Assembly (NCBI RefSeq): GCF_031979925.1
Contig: NZ_DALZFB010000002.1
Coordinates: 310,001-374,000 of the forward strand
Direction: 5' to 3'
DNA: 64,000 nucleotides
DNA from: Pseudescherichia sp031979925
GTDB taxonomy: Bacteria; Pseudomonadota; Gammaproteobacteria; Enterobacterales; Enterobacteriaceae
Below the pieces are notes generated by a model. It searched no databases, had not been told where the DNA came from, and saw only the letters and a list, made by a program, of their open reading frames with translations. Positions 34,255-42,237 of the stretch are shown here, piece by piece (within the stretch, counting starts at the first letter, position 1; each line of letters opens with the position of its first letter). Position numbers and translations under genes: made by a program.

Positions 34255-34680
34255 ATGTACCCCGTTGACCTGCACATGCATACCGTCGCCAGCACCCACG
34301 CTTACAGTACCCTCCACGACTATATTGCGATTGCCAAAAGCAAAGGCCTTAAGCTTTTTGCTATCACCGATCACGGCCCCGATATGGCGGATGCTCCGCA
34401 CTACTGGCACTTTGTGAACATGCGTATCTGGCCACGGCTGGTGGATGGGGTAGGGATCCTACGCGGCATCGAGGCCAATATTAAAAACACCGCCGGTGAG
34501 ATTGATTGCACCGGGCCGATGCTGCCCGCGTTAGATCTCATCATTGCCGGCTTCCATGAGCCGGTATTCGCGCCGCAGGACCAGGCGACGAACACCGAGG
34601 CGATGATTGCCACCATGGCCAGCGGTAACGTGCATATTATCAGCCATCCGGGCAACCCCAGAGTAATTTCTACACACTAA
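34255..34680 (+). pseudogene. ycdX: ycdX (PHP-domain phosphatase), truncated by prophage insertion
   Basis: YcdX is a PHP-fold zinc phosphatase linked to swarming. The first 135 residues are present and normal, with metal-binding HMHTVAS, ITDHGPD, GIEANIKN and ISHPGNP. After ISHPGNP the frame reads RVISTH and stops, whereas E. coli YcdX continues for about another 105 residues. The switch coincides with a drop in GC content and the start of phage sequence. The missing C-terminus carries the remaining metal ligands, so this fragment should be inactive. The other half should lie beyond the right end of the prophage. Confidence 0.92.
34645..34665. other. Left prophage junction (attL or attR) inside ycdX
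   Basis: Chromosomal ycdX coding sequence is recognisable up to CATCCGGGCAACCCC (ending 34,658). The sequence after it (AGAGTAATTTCTACACAC) matches no YcdX codons. The crossover must lie within or close to this interval. The exact core cannot be set without the other junction. Confidence 0.7.
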
Positions 34681-34715
34681 ATAGATTATTGATTTTCATA
34701 GGAAAAGTGTAGAAA

Positions 34716-36473
34716 ATGGCTAAAAAACTGTATTCATATCAACGTTGGAGTAGTGCAGTCCAGAAAGAGGGGACAACAAAAGATAGGCAGAGCTTTGGTG
34801 CTAAAGAGTATGCAAAGGCTAACGGTCTTGAGTTAGTAGAAATTGTCGATGACGGAATCTCAGCATTCAAATCTGTTAACAGCCGTAGAGGTGCTTTGGC
34901 CGCCTTCATTAGTGCCGTTGAGCAGGGGTACATTGAATCAAACAGTATTTTATACGTTGAGGCATTAGATAGGATTTCCAGGGACAAGGTACTTACGGCG
35001 GTAGGTCTGTTTAATGATGTATTAGAACTTGGTATTACCATAGTCACTGGAGCGGATAAAAAGGTATATACAGCAGAATCAGTTAATGAAAACTCGATGG
35101 ATCTACTACAAAGTATTTTACTTTTTTCCCGAGCACATGAAGAGAGCAAAACTAAACAGCTAAGAACCAATGGTAATGCTTTAGTTTTAATTCGTCGTTT
35201 TCAAGAAGGTGAACCAACAACAATTAAAAGTATCGGTTCTCACCCTTGGTGGATTGATGCAAGTACAAACCAACATGAAGCGGTAAAACGTCACCCGAAA
35301 TATTGGAAAGTTGCTAAAGATGCGATTGATATGTTCATGGAAGGAAAAAGCGTTTTTTCGGTCTGTAAGTATTTAAACGCAACATATCCGTTACAATGGA
35401 AAGATGGCAAGAGCTGGGATCATGCAAATATTCGTAAGTTAAGAATTAACCCAGCCGTATATGGTATGCGTAAAATAACGGTTGATGGACAAAATTACGA
35501 ATTGGAGAATTATTTTCCTCCTCTTATTACTCATGGTCAATACTTACGCTTACAACAAATCCGTGAAACCACAAAATATGTAGGTCGAGTTAGTGAAGAA
35601 CCAAATAATATTAATTTATTGTCTGGTATGAAAGTTTTCCGCTGCGGTCATTGTGGTAGTACCATGATGGCAATGCGTCATAAGGATACAATTCGGTATG
35701 TATGTGAGAAGGGTCGTTACGGTAAGAATGGGTGTCGTGTATGGTCTTTACCAGGTGAGTTAGTCGAACATTGTTTAATGTTAGTTGTAACAATGGCACA
35801 TATCGATATGAACCAAAGAGGTGGGGTTGAAAAAGAAGATTATACCCTAAAAATTAAGGATGCCGAACAACAAGTAAAAGATCTAAGCAGCCGCATTAGT
35901 AATCTAACTACTCTCGTCGCAAACGGGTTAGGTAACGTTGATGAAGTTATTGGTACTATGCGTGCGTTAGATGTGCAACGTAATGATCTGAAACTTGAGT
36001 TAGAAGTACTTACTCGTAAACAAATTCTTGCACAGGATAATACCTTTGAAGAATTGATGATGCAGTTTTTCAACTATGCACACTGGAATGTGATTCAGAC
36101 GGTAGATCATGAGTACCGCATGAAGCTACGTGATATTGTTAAGAGTAGTATTGGTGATGTTAGAGCTTGGAAAGTAGAACGCCGCTTGTACCTATCTTTC
36201 CAGATTAAAGGCCATGAAGAGTACTTCAACTTTAGTGCAGGTGAGAAGCCATATGAATGGGGCTATCACATGGGTAACATGCCTTTCACAGAAGATAAAA
36301 AAGTTAAAACTGAAAGTACAATTGAGATACCAGAAGATATGCTGAAGGAAATGGTATCAATGTATGCCCGGCTACATGATGACTCAATGAGTATGCTCAA
36401 CGCAGCGAAGAACATGTTACAGGTAGTTGGCTATCCAGAGTTAGACGGTAAAATGTTCTGGCCGAGGAAATAG
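34716..36473 (+). CDS. int: Large serine recombinase (phage integrase)
   Basis: This 585-residue enzyme integrates and excises the prophage by a serine nucleophile. The resolvase domain starts with YSYQRWSSA (catalytic Ser about residue 12) and has ALDRISRDK and the helix LLQSILLFSRAHEESK. The recombinase domain follows, then a zinc ribbon beginning FRCGHCGSTMM (about residue 310), a coiled coil (about 380-445) and a C-terminal extension. It is the first phage gene, about 55 bp from the junction, the normal place for such integrases. GTAC frequency is only slightly above expectation. Confidence 0.95.
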   Translation: MAKKLYSYQRWSSAVQKEGTTKDRQSFGAKEYAKANGLELVEIVDDGISAFKSVNSRRGALAAFISAVEQGYIESNSILYVEALDRISRDKVLTAVGLFNDVLELGITIVTGADKKVYTAESVNENSMDLLQSILLFSRAHEESKTKQLRTNGNALVLIRRFQEGEPTTIKSIGSHPWWIDASTNQHEAVKRHPKYWKVAKDAIDMFMEGKSVFSVCKYLNATYPLQWKDGKSWDHANIRKLRINPAVYGMRKITVDGQNYELENYFPPLITHGQYLRLQQIRETTKYVGRVSEEPNNINLLSGMKVFRCGHCGSTMMAMRHKDTIRYVCEKGRYGKNGCRVWSLPGELVEHCLMLVVTMAHIDMNQRGGVEKEDYTLKIKDAEQQVKDLSSRISNLTTLVANGLGNVDEVIGTMRALDVQRNDLKLELEVLTRKQILAQDNTFEELMMQFFNYAHWNVIQTVDHEYRMKLRDIVKSSIGDVRAWKVERRLYLSFQIKGHEEYFNFSAGEKPYEWGYHMGNMPFTEDKKVKTESTIEIPEDMLKEMVSMYARLHDDSMSMLNAAKNMLQVVGYPELDGKMFWPRK

Positions 36474-36476
36474 ATT

Positions 36477-36749
36477 ATGACTTTGGATGATGTGATTATC
36501 GCAAGAACCATTATGATCTTAAATGACAAATATTGGGGTCTTCTTGCTACGTACCTCATACCCTGTGAAGGCAAAGGTATCAAAGTCGATGGTAAGTACT
36601 TCACCTATGAAGCCAATGATGAAATGACTTTAAAAGAATTTATTGTACTTTTGAAACAAGCTATTGACGATTATATCAATACTGGAAAAGGCACTATTCA
36701 TTACGCAAACTATATGAAAATTGTTCAATCTGCTGAAAAGCTTAGGTAG
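36477..36749 (+). CDS. Small hypothetical protein co-transcribed with the integrase
   Basis: This 90-residue protein starts three bases after the integrase stop, using GAGGAAA inside the integrase end as its ribosome-binding site. A strong terminator follows. No family is recognised; it appears to be a mixed alpha/beta protein (GKGIKVDGKYFTYEANDEMTLKEFIVLLKQAIDDY). Its position invites the idea of a recombination directionality factor or integrase accessory, but nothing in the sequence proves this. Confidence 0.8.
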   Translation: MTLDDVIIARTIMILNDKYWGLLATYLIPCEGKGIKVDGKYFTYEANDEMTLKEFIVLLKQAIDDYINTGKGTIHYANYMKIVQSAEKLR

Positions 36750-36756
36750 AATCGTG

Positions 36757-36781
36757 AAGCCCCTTATGGGGCTTTTTTTTT
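36757..36781 (+). terminator. Terminator of the integrase operon
   Basis: AAGCCCC-TTAT-GGGGCTT with a following run of T residues. Confidence 0.92.
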
Positions 36782-37140
36782 GTACTCAAGTACCTTCACT
36801 CTTCCTCAAGTACTTTCAGATTCCATCCGAAACAAATAACAATACAGTTATTTCAGTAATCATTTAAAAATGACATCACAGGAGGCTCTCTGTTGCGTTA
36901 TCTCATCTGAAGTAAGGCGATTATGTGAGTTAAGCTTTAAGTTGCTCATAGAGGCTTGTAGAGCGTTTTATGTATGGTGGTGAAAATTTCATGCACTAAA
37001 CGTATACAAATACACTGCAAACACGGGATATTTGTATGTTTAGTAACCATCTCAGGGTTAAGTTGCCCCTTAATTTTCCACATTATGGCACGTTTTCGAC
37101 CCTCAATGATAAATACTGTATACAAAATGAGGAGGTTTCA
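36782..37140. other. Non-coding region after the integrase operon, with an inverted repeat
   Basis: No convincing gene is seen in these 360 bp. Three GTAC sites cluster within the first 35 bases (CAAGTACC and CAAGTACT are near-direct repeats). An 8-bp inverted repeat TACAAATA (37,005-37,012) / TATTTGTA (37,029-37,036) lies about 105 bp before the small membrane protein and could be an operator. Confidence 0.4.
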
Positions 37141-37272
37141 ATGATGTGGTTAGTAGAGTTTTTGAGAGTGTTACTTTTTATTGTGGTGTTGCCGATTTCA
37201 ATGATTTTATTGGTATTTGTGACTATATTTAGACCTGATTTGATAAATAAAACAGAGAAGAGAAAAACGTGA
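37141..37272 (+). CDS. 43-residue single-pass membrane protein
   Basis: The ATG at 37,141 is preceded by GAGGAGGTTTCA, a very strong ribosome-binding site. The product is MMWLVEFLRV followed by about 20 hydrophobic residues (LLFIVVLPISMILLVFVTIF) and a short charged tail. Such small membrane proteins in phage early regions may act in exclusion or regulation, but no function can be assigned. Confidence 0.65.
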   Translation: MMWLVEFLRVLLFIVVLPISMILLVFVTIFRPDLINKTEKRKT

Positions 37273-37289
37273 AACAAAAAGGCATTCTG

Positions 37290-37397
37290 TGCTATACTAT
37301 TAATAAAGATAGAAAACTCTTCTCAATCAGGCATTCGTCTGGTGACATTATATTTTCCTCCGAAGAAGTTACCTGCATTTCGTGCAGGTACTTTTTT
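37290..37397 (+). ncRNA. Candidate short RNA or attenuated leader upstream of the RHH gene
   Basis: An extended -10 element TGCTATACT (37,290-37,298) is followed about 75 bp later by an intrinsic terminator: ACCTGCA-TTTCG-TGCAGGT, then ACTTTTTT (37,371-37,397). The RHH gene starts 40 bp further on. The transcript between would be about 90 nt with no good start codon. It could be a small RNA or a leader that controls the RHH gene by attenuation. Confidence 0.45.
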
Positions 37398-37438
37398 GCG
37401 GAAAAATTGTGGAATTTTGAAATACAAAAGGAGAAACA

Positions 37439-37588
37439 ATGAAAGAAAATAAAACCGTGCAATTAAATTTGCGAGTTACAGAGGCACAAGCATTATTCCT
37501 CGATCAGTTGATTGAAACAGGAATGGCAAAAACAAGAAGTGGAATTATTCATTATCTAATAAACCAAAAAATGATATTTAAAAAGTAG
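37439..37588 (+). CDS. Ribbon-helix-helix DNA-binding protein
   Basis: This 49-residue basic protein has the layout of a minimal Arc/CopG-type RHH domain: a beta strand TVQLNLRV, helix TEAQALFLDQLIETG and a second helix TRSGIIHYLINQKMI. AAAGGAGAAACA precedes the ATG. It is probably an early phage transcriptional regulator acting as a dimer. Its target may be one of the nearby inverted repeats. Confidence 0.75.
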   Translation: MKENKTVQLNLRVTEAQALFLDQLIETGMAKTRSGIIHYLINQKMIFKK

Positions 37589-37606
37589 AAGATAGGAGAT
37601 TCAAGG

Positions 37607-38206
37607 ATGAATAAAAAAGTATTTGAAATGGTAGGTGCAGTTAATGATATGGAGTTAAATTCCTCAGATACAGTATATGGGTTATGGACGAATATGATTA
37701 ATCGATGTTATAACCCAACAAATTTGAAGAGAAATCCATCATATATTAACACGAAAGTATGTAAGAGATGGTTACTCATTAGTAATTTTTATGATTTTTA
37801 TATCAATAACTATTACGAAGACTTTCAGTTAGATAAAGATTTATTGAAAATAGGAAATAATGTTTATTGCCCTGAGTATTGTGTATTTGTTCCTCAGTTT
37901 GTAAATTTATCAATTGTGTTTAATAAGAAATCAGACAGTTTATTGGGTACGCAAAAGAAGGGCAATAGATATATTGCACATATTGGATATAACCATAAGC
38001 AATACCATTTAGGTTCTTTTATGACAGAGACAGAAGCACATAAAGCATGGCAGCAAGGCAAGATGAGAAATTTTCAAGAGGTCGCACTGAGATATAAATT
38101 CGAATGTACCTATAATTTCGACAGTCGAGTGTATGATGCAATTATCGAGAGAAAGAATTTAATCAGTAACGATATTAAAAATAATAGAGTTACTTTAAAA
38201 TATTAA
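37607..38206 (+). CDS. HNH/AP2-type homing-endonuclease-like protein
   Basis: This 199-residue protein has the block common to phage-borne HNH/AP2 proteins: VYGLWTNMINRCYNP, VCKRWLLISNFYDFY, LDKDLLKIGNNVYCPEYCVFVP and then an AP2-like DNA-binding segment RYIAHIGYNHKQYHLGSFMTETEAHKAW. Classic HNH histidines are not obvious, so nuclease activity is uncertain. The gene shows only about two GTAC sites in 600 bp, near background and unlike its neighbours, which suggests it is a recent arrival. Confidence 0.75.
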   Translation: MNKKVFEMVGAVNDMELNSSDTVYGLWTNMINRCYNPTNLKRNPSYINTKVCKRWLLISNFYDFYINNYYEDFQLDKDLLKIGNNVYCPEYCVFVPQFVNLSIVFNKKSDSLLGTQKKGNRYIAHIGYNHKQYHLGSFMTETEAHKAWQQGKMRNFQEVALRYKFECTYNFDSRVYDAIIERKNLISNDIKNNRVTLKY

Positions 38207-38248
38207 AATGTATTCTTAGATAAAATTTTTAACATTTAAGAAATAAAA

Positions 38249-38277
38249 AAGTACCAGAATTTGGCGTTCTGGTACTT
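38249..38277. terminator. Hairpin with GTAC in the stem, preceded by an A tract
   Basis: AAGTACCAGAA and TTCTGGTACTT form an 11-bp perfect stem. The A6 tract lies on its left, so it would act as a terminator on the minus strand. It belongs to the same hairpin family as those at 41,751, 41,999 and 42,608. Confidence 0.6.
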
Positions 38278-38329
38278 AGGTTGTTTTAGCAATGGCAAGG
38301 ATGCCGACTTTTACATAAAAGGATTTATC

Positions 38330-39802
38330 ATGAGTAATAATATTTATCATCAGAATTTTTTGAAGTTTATCAGTACCAAATGTGGTTCGGGGAAGGGACT
38401 ACATATGCAGAAGGAGATCAATGAAGGTATCGCAACGGGCAACCAGATACATCACATCATTGTTCAAAGTACCAAAGTATTGTTGGAACAGTTCTATGGG
38501 TACTTAGAGCACCACAACCCAGAGATGATTGTATCTGAGGATGATTTCAGTTGTAACCTATTGGCGAGTATCAATACTGCATTAACATGTACGGAACCAA
38601 AGGTACTAATGATTACGGATAAAATGTTCTACCGTATCGATCCTAATCGTTTAGTGGGGTGGAGAGTGTGGATTGATGATTGTACAAAATCATTTGATTT
38701 AATGATTCGTGGTATCAGTAATTCAGATCGTGATGGGATTATCAATATCTATAACAAGATGTTTATTACGGGGACAGAGTACCTTGAGATTAGTGGTACT
38801 GCAAATGATCCAGTTAATAAGAAGTACAAGTCGGTAATGATTAATGATGAGATTAAATTATCTGCTGATGTAGATTTATTGAAGGAACAATACCGTAAAT
38901 TGAAATTTTATCATCATATTGCAGTGCTGGAAGATTCATTGACTGGTAAAGCCGATCAGTTAGTGATTGCTGGTTGGTATGACCTCACTCGTTATGTTGA
39001 TGCAGGAATTGATATTACATATCTGGCAAATGATTTTGAAAATTCATTACTATATAAACGCTGGTCACATCTATTCATGGAAGTTAAAATACCCTTGGAT
39101 TATGTGAAGATCAATACTAATGATTCACGTATTGATGTGAAGTACTTTTTCGAAACAACAAAGAATGATAAAGGACTATCGAAGGAACAGCTTAAAAAGA
39201 ATTGTGCCAATATTGAGAAAGTACAGAAATGGATTAGTGATAATGTACCAGCAGATTCTTACTACTGGACTACTAACGATAAAAGTACTTTCAGATTACC
39301 CGGTGCACGTGTACCAGTAGTAACACGCGGTCTTAATGGTTATACGGGCTACAATACATGTGTATTCATGGTGGCATGTAATGCACATCCTCAAGCCGAA
39401 GAATACCTAAATGATCTCTTTGACCTAACAAGAGAAGATGCACTTCGGGAATTTGAAACGGAGCAATTTTATCAATTTGTATATCGTACCTGTGTACGTA
39501 ACTATTAAAGTACCGAACGTGTTACTGTGTATGTGTATGATGATGGTATTGCAAATAGTATCCCATCCGGTTCTGTATCAAAAATAGATATTGGATTGAA
39601 CTCCTTGAAAAATCTGCATGTACTTGATGTATGTGATGCATTGAAGAACTTATTCAAAAACTGGAAAAACAAATGGAATCACCGGGCAGATACAATGATT
39701 CGGTTTCATAAATGGGTGGAAAAAACCATTAAAAAATATCCACAGTTTGTAGGTGAGAATTTTCATGAATTGCAAAGTACTTTATCAGTTGAACCGAAAT
39801 GA
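38330..39802 (+). pseudogene. Phage helicase-like protein interrupted by an in-frame TAA
   Basis: The first 392 codons resemble an SF2-type phage helicase: a P-loop-like STKCGSGKGLHMQKEI near the start, a motif II-like VWIDDC, and a late NGYTGYNTCVFMV region. After FVYRTCVRNY comes TAA (39,506-39,508). The same frame then continues without interruption for 98 codons (STERVTVYVYDDGIANSIPSG...) to a stop at 39,800-39,802, as expected of the natural C-terminus. The ATG at 38,330 follows AAAAGGA. A nonsense mutation is the simplest reading; a sequencing error or readthrough are alternatives. Confidence 0.75.
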
Positions 39803-39805
39803 AGA

Positions 39806-39829
39806 GGGGGCATTAAGCCCCCTTTTTTG
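39806..39829 (+). terminator. Terminator after the helicase-like gene
   Basis: GGGGGC-ATTAA-GCCCCC is followed by TTTTTT. Confidence 0.9.
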
Positions 39830-39879
39830 TTTTTGGTAAAGCACTTTAGGTAAGGGGAACATATTGAAGGGGTTAAACT

Positions 39880-39927
39880 AAAAAGGGACATCTCTTCCTA
39901 TTATAAGAGAGGTTGTCCCTTTTTTTA
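39880..39927. terminator. Long bidirectional hairpin
   Basis: AAAAAGGGACA and TGTCCCTTTTT bracket an inner TCTCTTCC...GAGAGG pairing, giving a long stem with A and T tracts on the two sides. It may terminate transcripts from both directions. Confidence 0.7.
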
Positions 39928-39952
39928 TATGTACTTAATTCAATTAAAACCC

Positions 39953-40145
39953 CATAACTATTCGATTGTTACGAATGAGCAAGGCGAATGAGTAAAATCG
40001 AATAGTTATGAAAGATTGTTGCCGTTCGGCCGAACGGCCATGAATCTGGATTCGTGTATCTAATAGTACTTATGAGTACATTATGTAATATGTACATGGA
40101 TTTCTTTTAATAGAGAAGGGAAGCTCGAAAGCGACGTCGCTTTCG
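39953..40145. repeat. Cluster of perfect palindromes in a non-coding block
   Basis: Three strong inverted repeats lie in this gene-free block: CATAACTATTCGAT (39,953-39,966) facing ATCGAATAGTTATG (39,997-40,010) with CGAATGAG repeated twice in the loop; the 18-bp palindrome GCCGTTCGGCCGAACGGC (40,021-40,038); and the 20-bp palindrome CGAAAGCGACGTCGCTTTCG (40,126-40,145). The decamer GCGATACCCG follows at 40,178 and again at 40,261. The whole 39,803-40,311 interval contains no gene. A replication origin, partition site or regulatory hub are possible roles. Confidence 0.7.
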
Positions 40146-40311
40146 GCTTGAAATAGCTCTCGCAAGTACCGCCTTTGGCGATACCCGCAGCAAGCAATTT
40201 CGATTTTTTTATCGATTATTGTCATGTACATAAACCCCATTCAGTACATACGGGAGCGAAGCGATACCCGATCCATTTTTTTACCCCATCCTACAGTGCA
40301 TCATAAATTCT

Positions 40312-41106
40312 TCAAAATGAAATGTGCTTTTCAATTGTTTGTACCAATTCTGATTTACTCACACAATAAACCCCTGCCGTACTATTGCGTAAACCGATAA
40401 TGTCATTAATATAATGTTCTGATTCCATGACTTTTTTTATTTGCCCTTTATGTGGCGATTTGATGTAGTACATGGCAGCATCTTTATGTTCATGACCAAG
40501 TTCCGCAATCTCTCCGGCTTTAGTACCGACACGTTTGATCTGAATATCTGCTACTTCTTTGGTACAAAATTCAAAGTACTCTGAGTCGTTTTTAATTATG
40601 TTTTTGGGTCTTAAGAATTCGCGTCGTTCCCATATCTGAAAACATGTTGGTACGTGATGTTCCCTGCCATCAATGAGAAAACATTTTTTAGGGCATTCCT
40701 CATCATGTATTAAATGGAAAGATTCATTCAGTTTATTTTGTGTTGCTGCTTTTCTAAATGTTAGGGGGACAATGAAACAGATAAAACATACATCTGGGAA
40801 TGATGCACATTTATTAAAAAATTTTACTGCAACTGATGATAACCGCCCAAATGGTGGATTACTCACAACACAAACTGGTAATCCATTATTGACTAATGAA
40901 CGTTGTATGAGGAAATTACGTGCTGGTACATTGGGTACTCTCGGATGAATATCATATCCGCTACGCCGATCAATGGGCATGAGGTTGTAAAATGAACCAT
41001 CACCTACGCAGGGTTCAAAAAAATGCATTTCTGATAAATTGATTCTAGATTTAACTACATCCATGCAGTACAAAGCGTAATCGGGTTTTGTGTAAAATTT
41101 ATCCAT
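40312..41106 (-). CDS. Adenine-type DNA methyltransferase (NPPF motif), orphan
   Basis: This 264-residue protein has the two core motifs of amino-methyltransferases: the SAM-binding FFEPCVGDGSF (about residues 29-39) and the catalytic VSNPPFG (about 82-88). The start DKFYTKPDYALYC is typical of small phage N6-adenine methyltransferases. No restriction endonuclease is adjacent. The specificity is unknown. The gene itself contains about ten GTAC sites in 795 bp. It is transcribed against the surrounding phage genes, towards the palindrome cluster. Confidence 0.82.
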   Translation of the reverse strand: MDKFYTKPDYALYCMDVVKSRINLSEMHFFEPCVGDGSFYNLMPIDRRSGYDIHPRVPNVPARNFLIQRSLVNNGLPVCVVSNPPFGRLSSVAVKFFNKCASFPDVCFICFIVPLTFRKAATQNKLNESFHLIHDEECPKKCFLIDGREHHVPTCFQIWERREFLRPKNIIKNDSEYFEFCTKEVADIQIKRVGTKAGEIAELGHEHKDAAMYYIKSPHKGQIKKVMESEHYINDIIGLRNSTAGVYCVSKSELVQTIEKHISF

Positions 41107-41262
41107 TTAATGCTAATCAATTAAAATATAACAGGGCGGATAACTGAATAATACGACGATTAAAATAGCTGTACAAATAATTTGCAAAGTAGCACCAAAG
41201 GGGCTATATTATCTTCACAGGGTAGCGAATAGTCGCAGCCCGACAACCCGAGAGGATGAACG

Positions 41263-41439
41263 ATGAGTACCAACGAAATGACCACTGCCGAACTCGAAAA
41301 AATTCACGCAGAGATCGCAAAGCTGATCGCTGAGACGAGTAAACTCAACAGAGAATCAGCCTGGTATCCGATAGTAGTCGCTACTGGCCTGATCGGGGCA
41401 GTGGCAACGATGACAGCACTACTCATAAAATTTATCTAA
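41263..41439 (+). CDS. 58-residue coiled-coil plus membrane-anchor protein
   Basis: The frame starts at an ATG preceded by AGAGGATGAACG and encodes an N-terminal charged helix (MTTAELEKIHAEIAKLIAETSKLNRES) and one C-terminal transmembrane segment (PIVVATGLIGAVATMTALLIKFI). A good terminator follows immediately. This architecture recurs in small phage membrane proteins of unknown role, with superinfection exclusion a possibility. Base composition is more GC-rich than its neighbours. Confidence 0.7.
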   Translation: MSTNEMTTAELEKIHAEIAKLIAETSKLNRESAWYPIVVATGLIGAVATMTALLIKFI

Positions 41440-41443
41440 CACG

Positions 41444-41465
41444 AAGCCCCGAAAGGGGCTTTTTG
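41444..41465 (+). terminator. Terminator after the 58-residue protein gene
   Basis: AAGCCCC-GAAA-GGGGCTT followed by TTT. Confidence 0.9.
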
Positions 41466-41478
41466 CTTTGGGGAGCAT

Positions 41479-41742
41479 ATGCGACTGATTGACCAATACA
41501 CACCACCAAGTACCGAAGATCTCAATGAGTTGAAATCACAGCTTGGGTACACGGGAAACCAGATGGCAGATCTTGCTGGGGTATCGAGTAACAACCAGTG
41601 GCGGAAGTACACTGGCGGTACGGCTCCCCGCGATATGTCTCTGCACATCTTGTTCTACCTGGCAGCACAGTTAGCATTGAATGAAGAAGAACTCGAAAAA
41701 GTACTTTCTAAGATGAAAGATATTGGGGCAGAGATTAAGTAA
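41479..41742 (+). CDS. Phage HTH-type DNA-binding protein
   Basis: This 87-residue protein contains a Cro/XRE-like helix-turn-helix: LKSQLGYTGNQMADLAGVSSNNQWRKYTGG, followed by PRDMSLHILFYLAAQLALNEEELEKVLSKM. TTGGGGAGCAT precedes the ATG. It may be the phage switch regulator or a regulator of the accessory genes. No full-length CI with a peptidase domain is seen in this window. Confidence 0.75.
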   Translation: MRLIDQYTPPSTEDLNELKSQLGYTGNQMADLAGVSSNNQWRKYTGGTAPRDMSLHILFYLAAQLALNEEELEKVLSKMKDIGAEIK

Positions 41743-41750
41743 AAAAAATA

Positions 41751-41770
41751 CCAGTACAATTAAGTACTGG
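41751..41770. repeat. GTAC-stem hairpin, short member of the repeat family
   Basis: CCAGTAC-AATTAA-GTACTGG directly follows the HTH gene and is preceded by A8, making it a possible minus-strand terminator. The first part of the larger repeats at 41,999 and 42,608 has the same stem. Confidence 0.7.
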
Positions 41771-41998
41771 CTTCTCAAATGAGCCAACACGGGTACAACA
41801 TAGTTTTCCAGGGCAGCTTAACATTGAACAAACATCTGTAAACAAAATTTTAACAAAACTACCTAAACACGTAGGTTTAAGGATTGATGGATAGTTGTAC
41901 AATACGCGATATTCACGAAGTTCTATATCCCACACTTAAGTACTATTCAATACCTTAAACGGCAGTTAGAGAGTACCTATCCAATAAATGAAAAAAAT

Positions 41999-42198
41999 GC
42001 CAGTACATTGCGGTACTGGCTGCTTAAAGTGAGCACATACAAGGGGTACTCCATGAGTAACCTTAGTACCCTATAGACAGATTAACCATGAGTTTTATCC
42101 TAACAATCTCATTGCATTACGATATGCACTATTATTAAAATGATTCGGTACTACCCCTACCTTAATGGGTTGGTTTGTTGGTAGGTAGGGTGTAGTAC
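41999..42198. repeat. Structured repeat element copy 1 (upstream of the NTF2-like gene)
   Basis: This element of about 200 bp starts with the hairpin GCCAGTAC-ATTGCG-GTACTGGC. A conserved middle part contains CTCATTGCATTACGATATG. It ends with a long stem-loop at 42,148-42,198 (GTACTACCCCTACC...GGTAGGGTGTAGTAC) whose loop holds TGGGTTGGTTTGTT. Copy 2 lies at 42,608-42,799 with the same order of parts. No gene is seen in 41,743-42,237 outside this element. Confidence 0.75.
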
Positions 42199-42237
42199 TA
42201 TCGCTCTCAGATTCATCAATAGATAAAGGAAGATTCT

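Noticed and set aside
39803..40311. N15-like telomere (protelomerase target) as explanation for the palindromes
   Set aside because: The palindromes are short and separate, and no protelomerase gene is seen. The phage is clearly integrated in ycdX with a serine integrase.
40312..41742. A complete restriction-modification system around the methyltransferase
   Set aside because: No neighbouring gene shows endonuclease motifs. The flanking products are a small membrane protein, an HTH protein and non-coding DNA.
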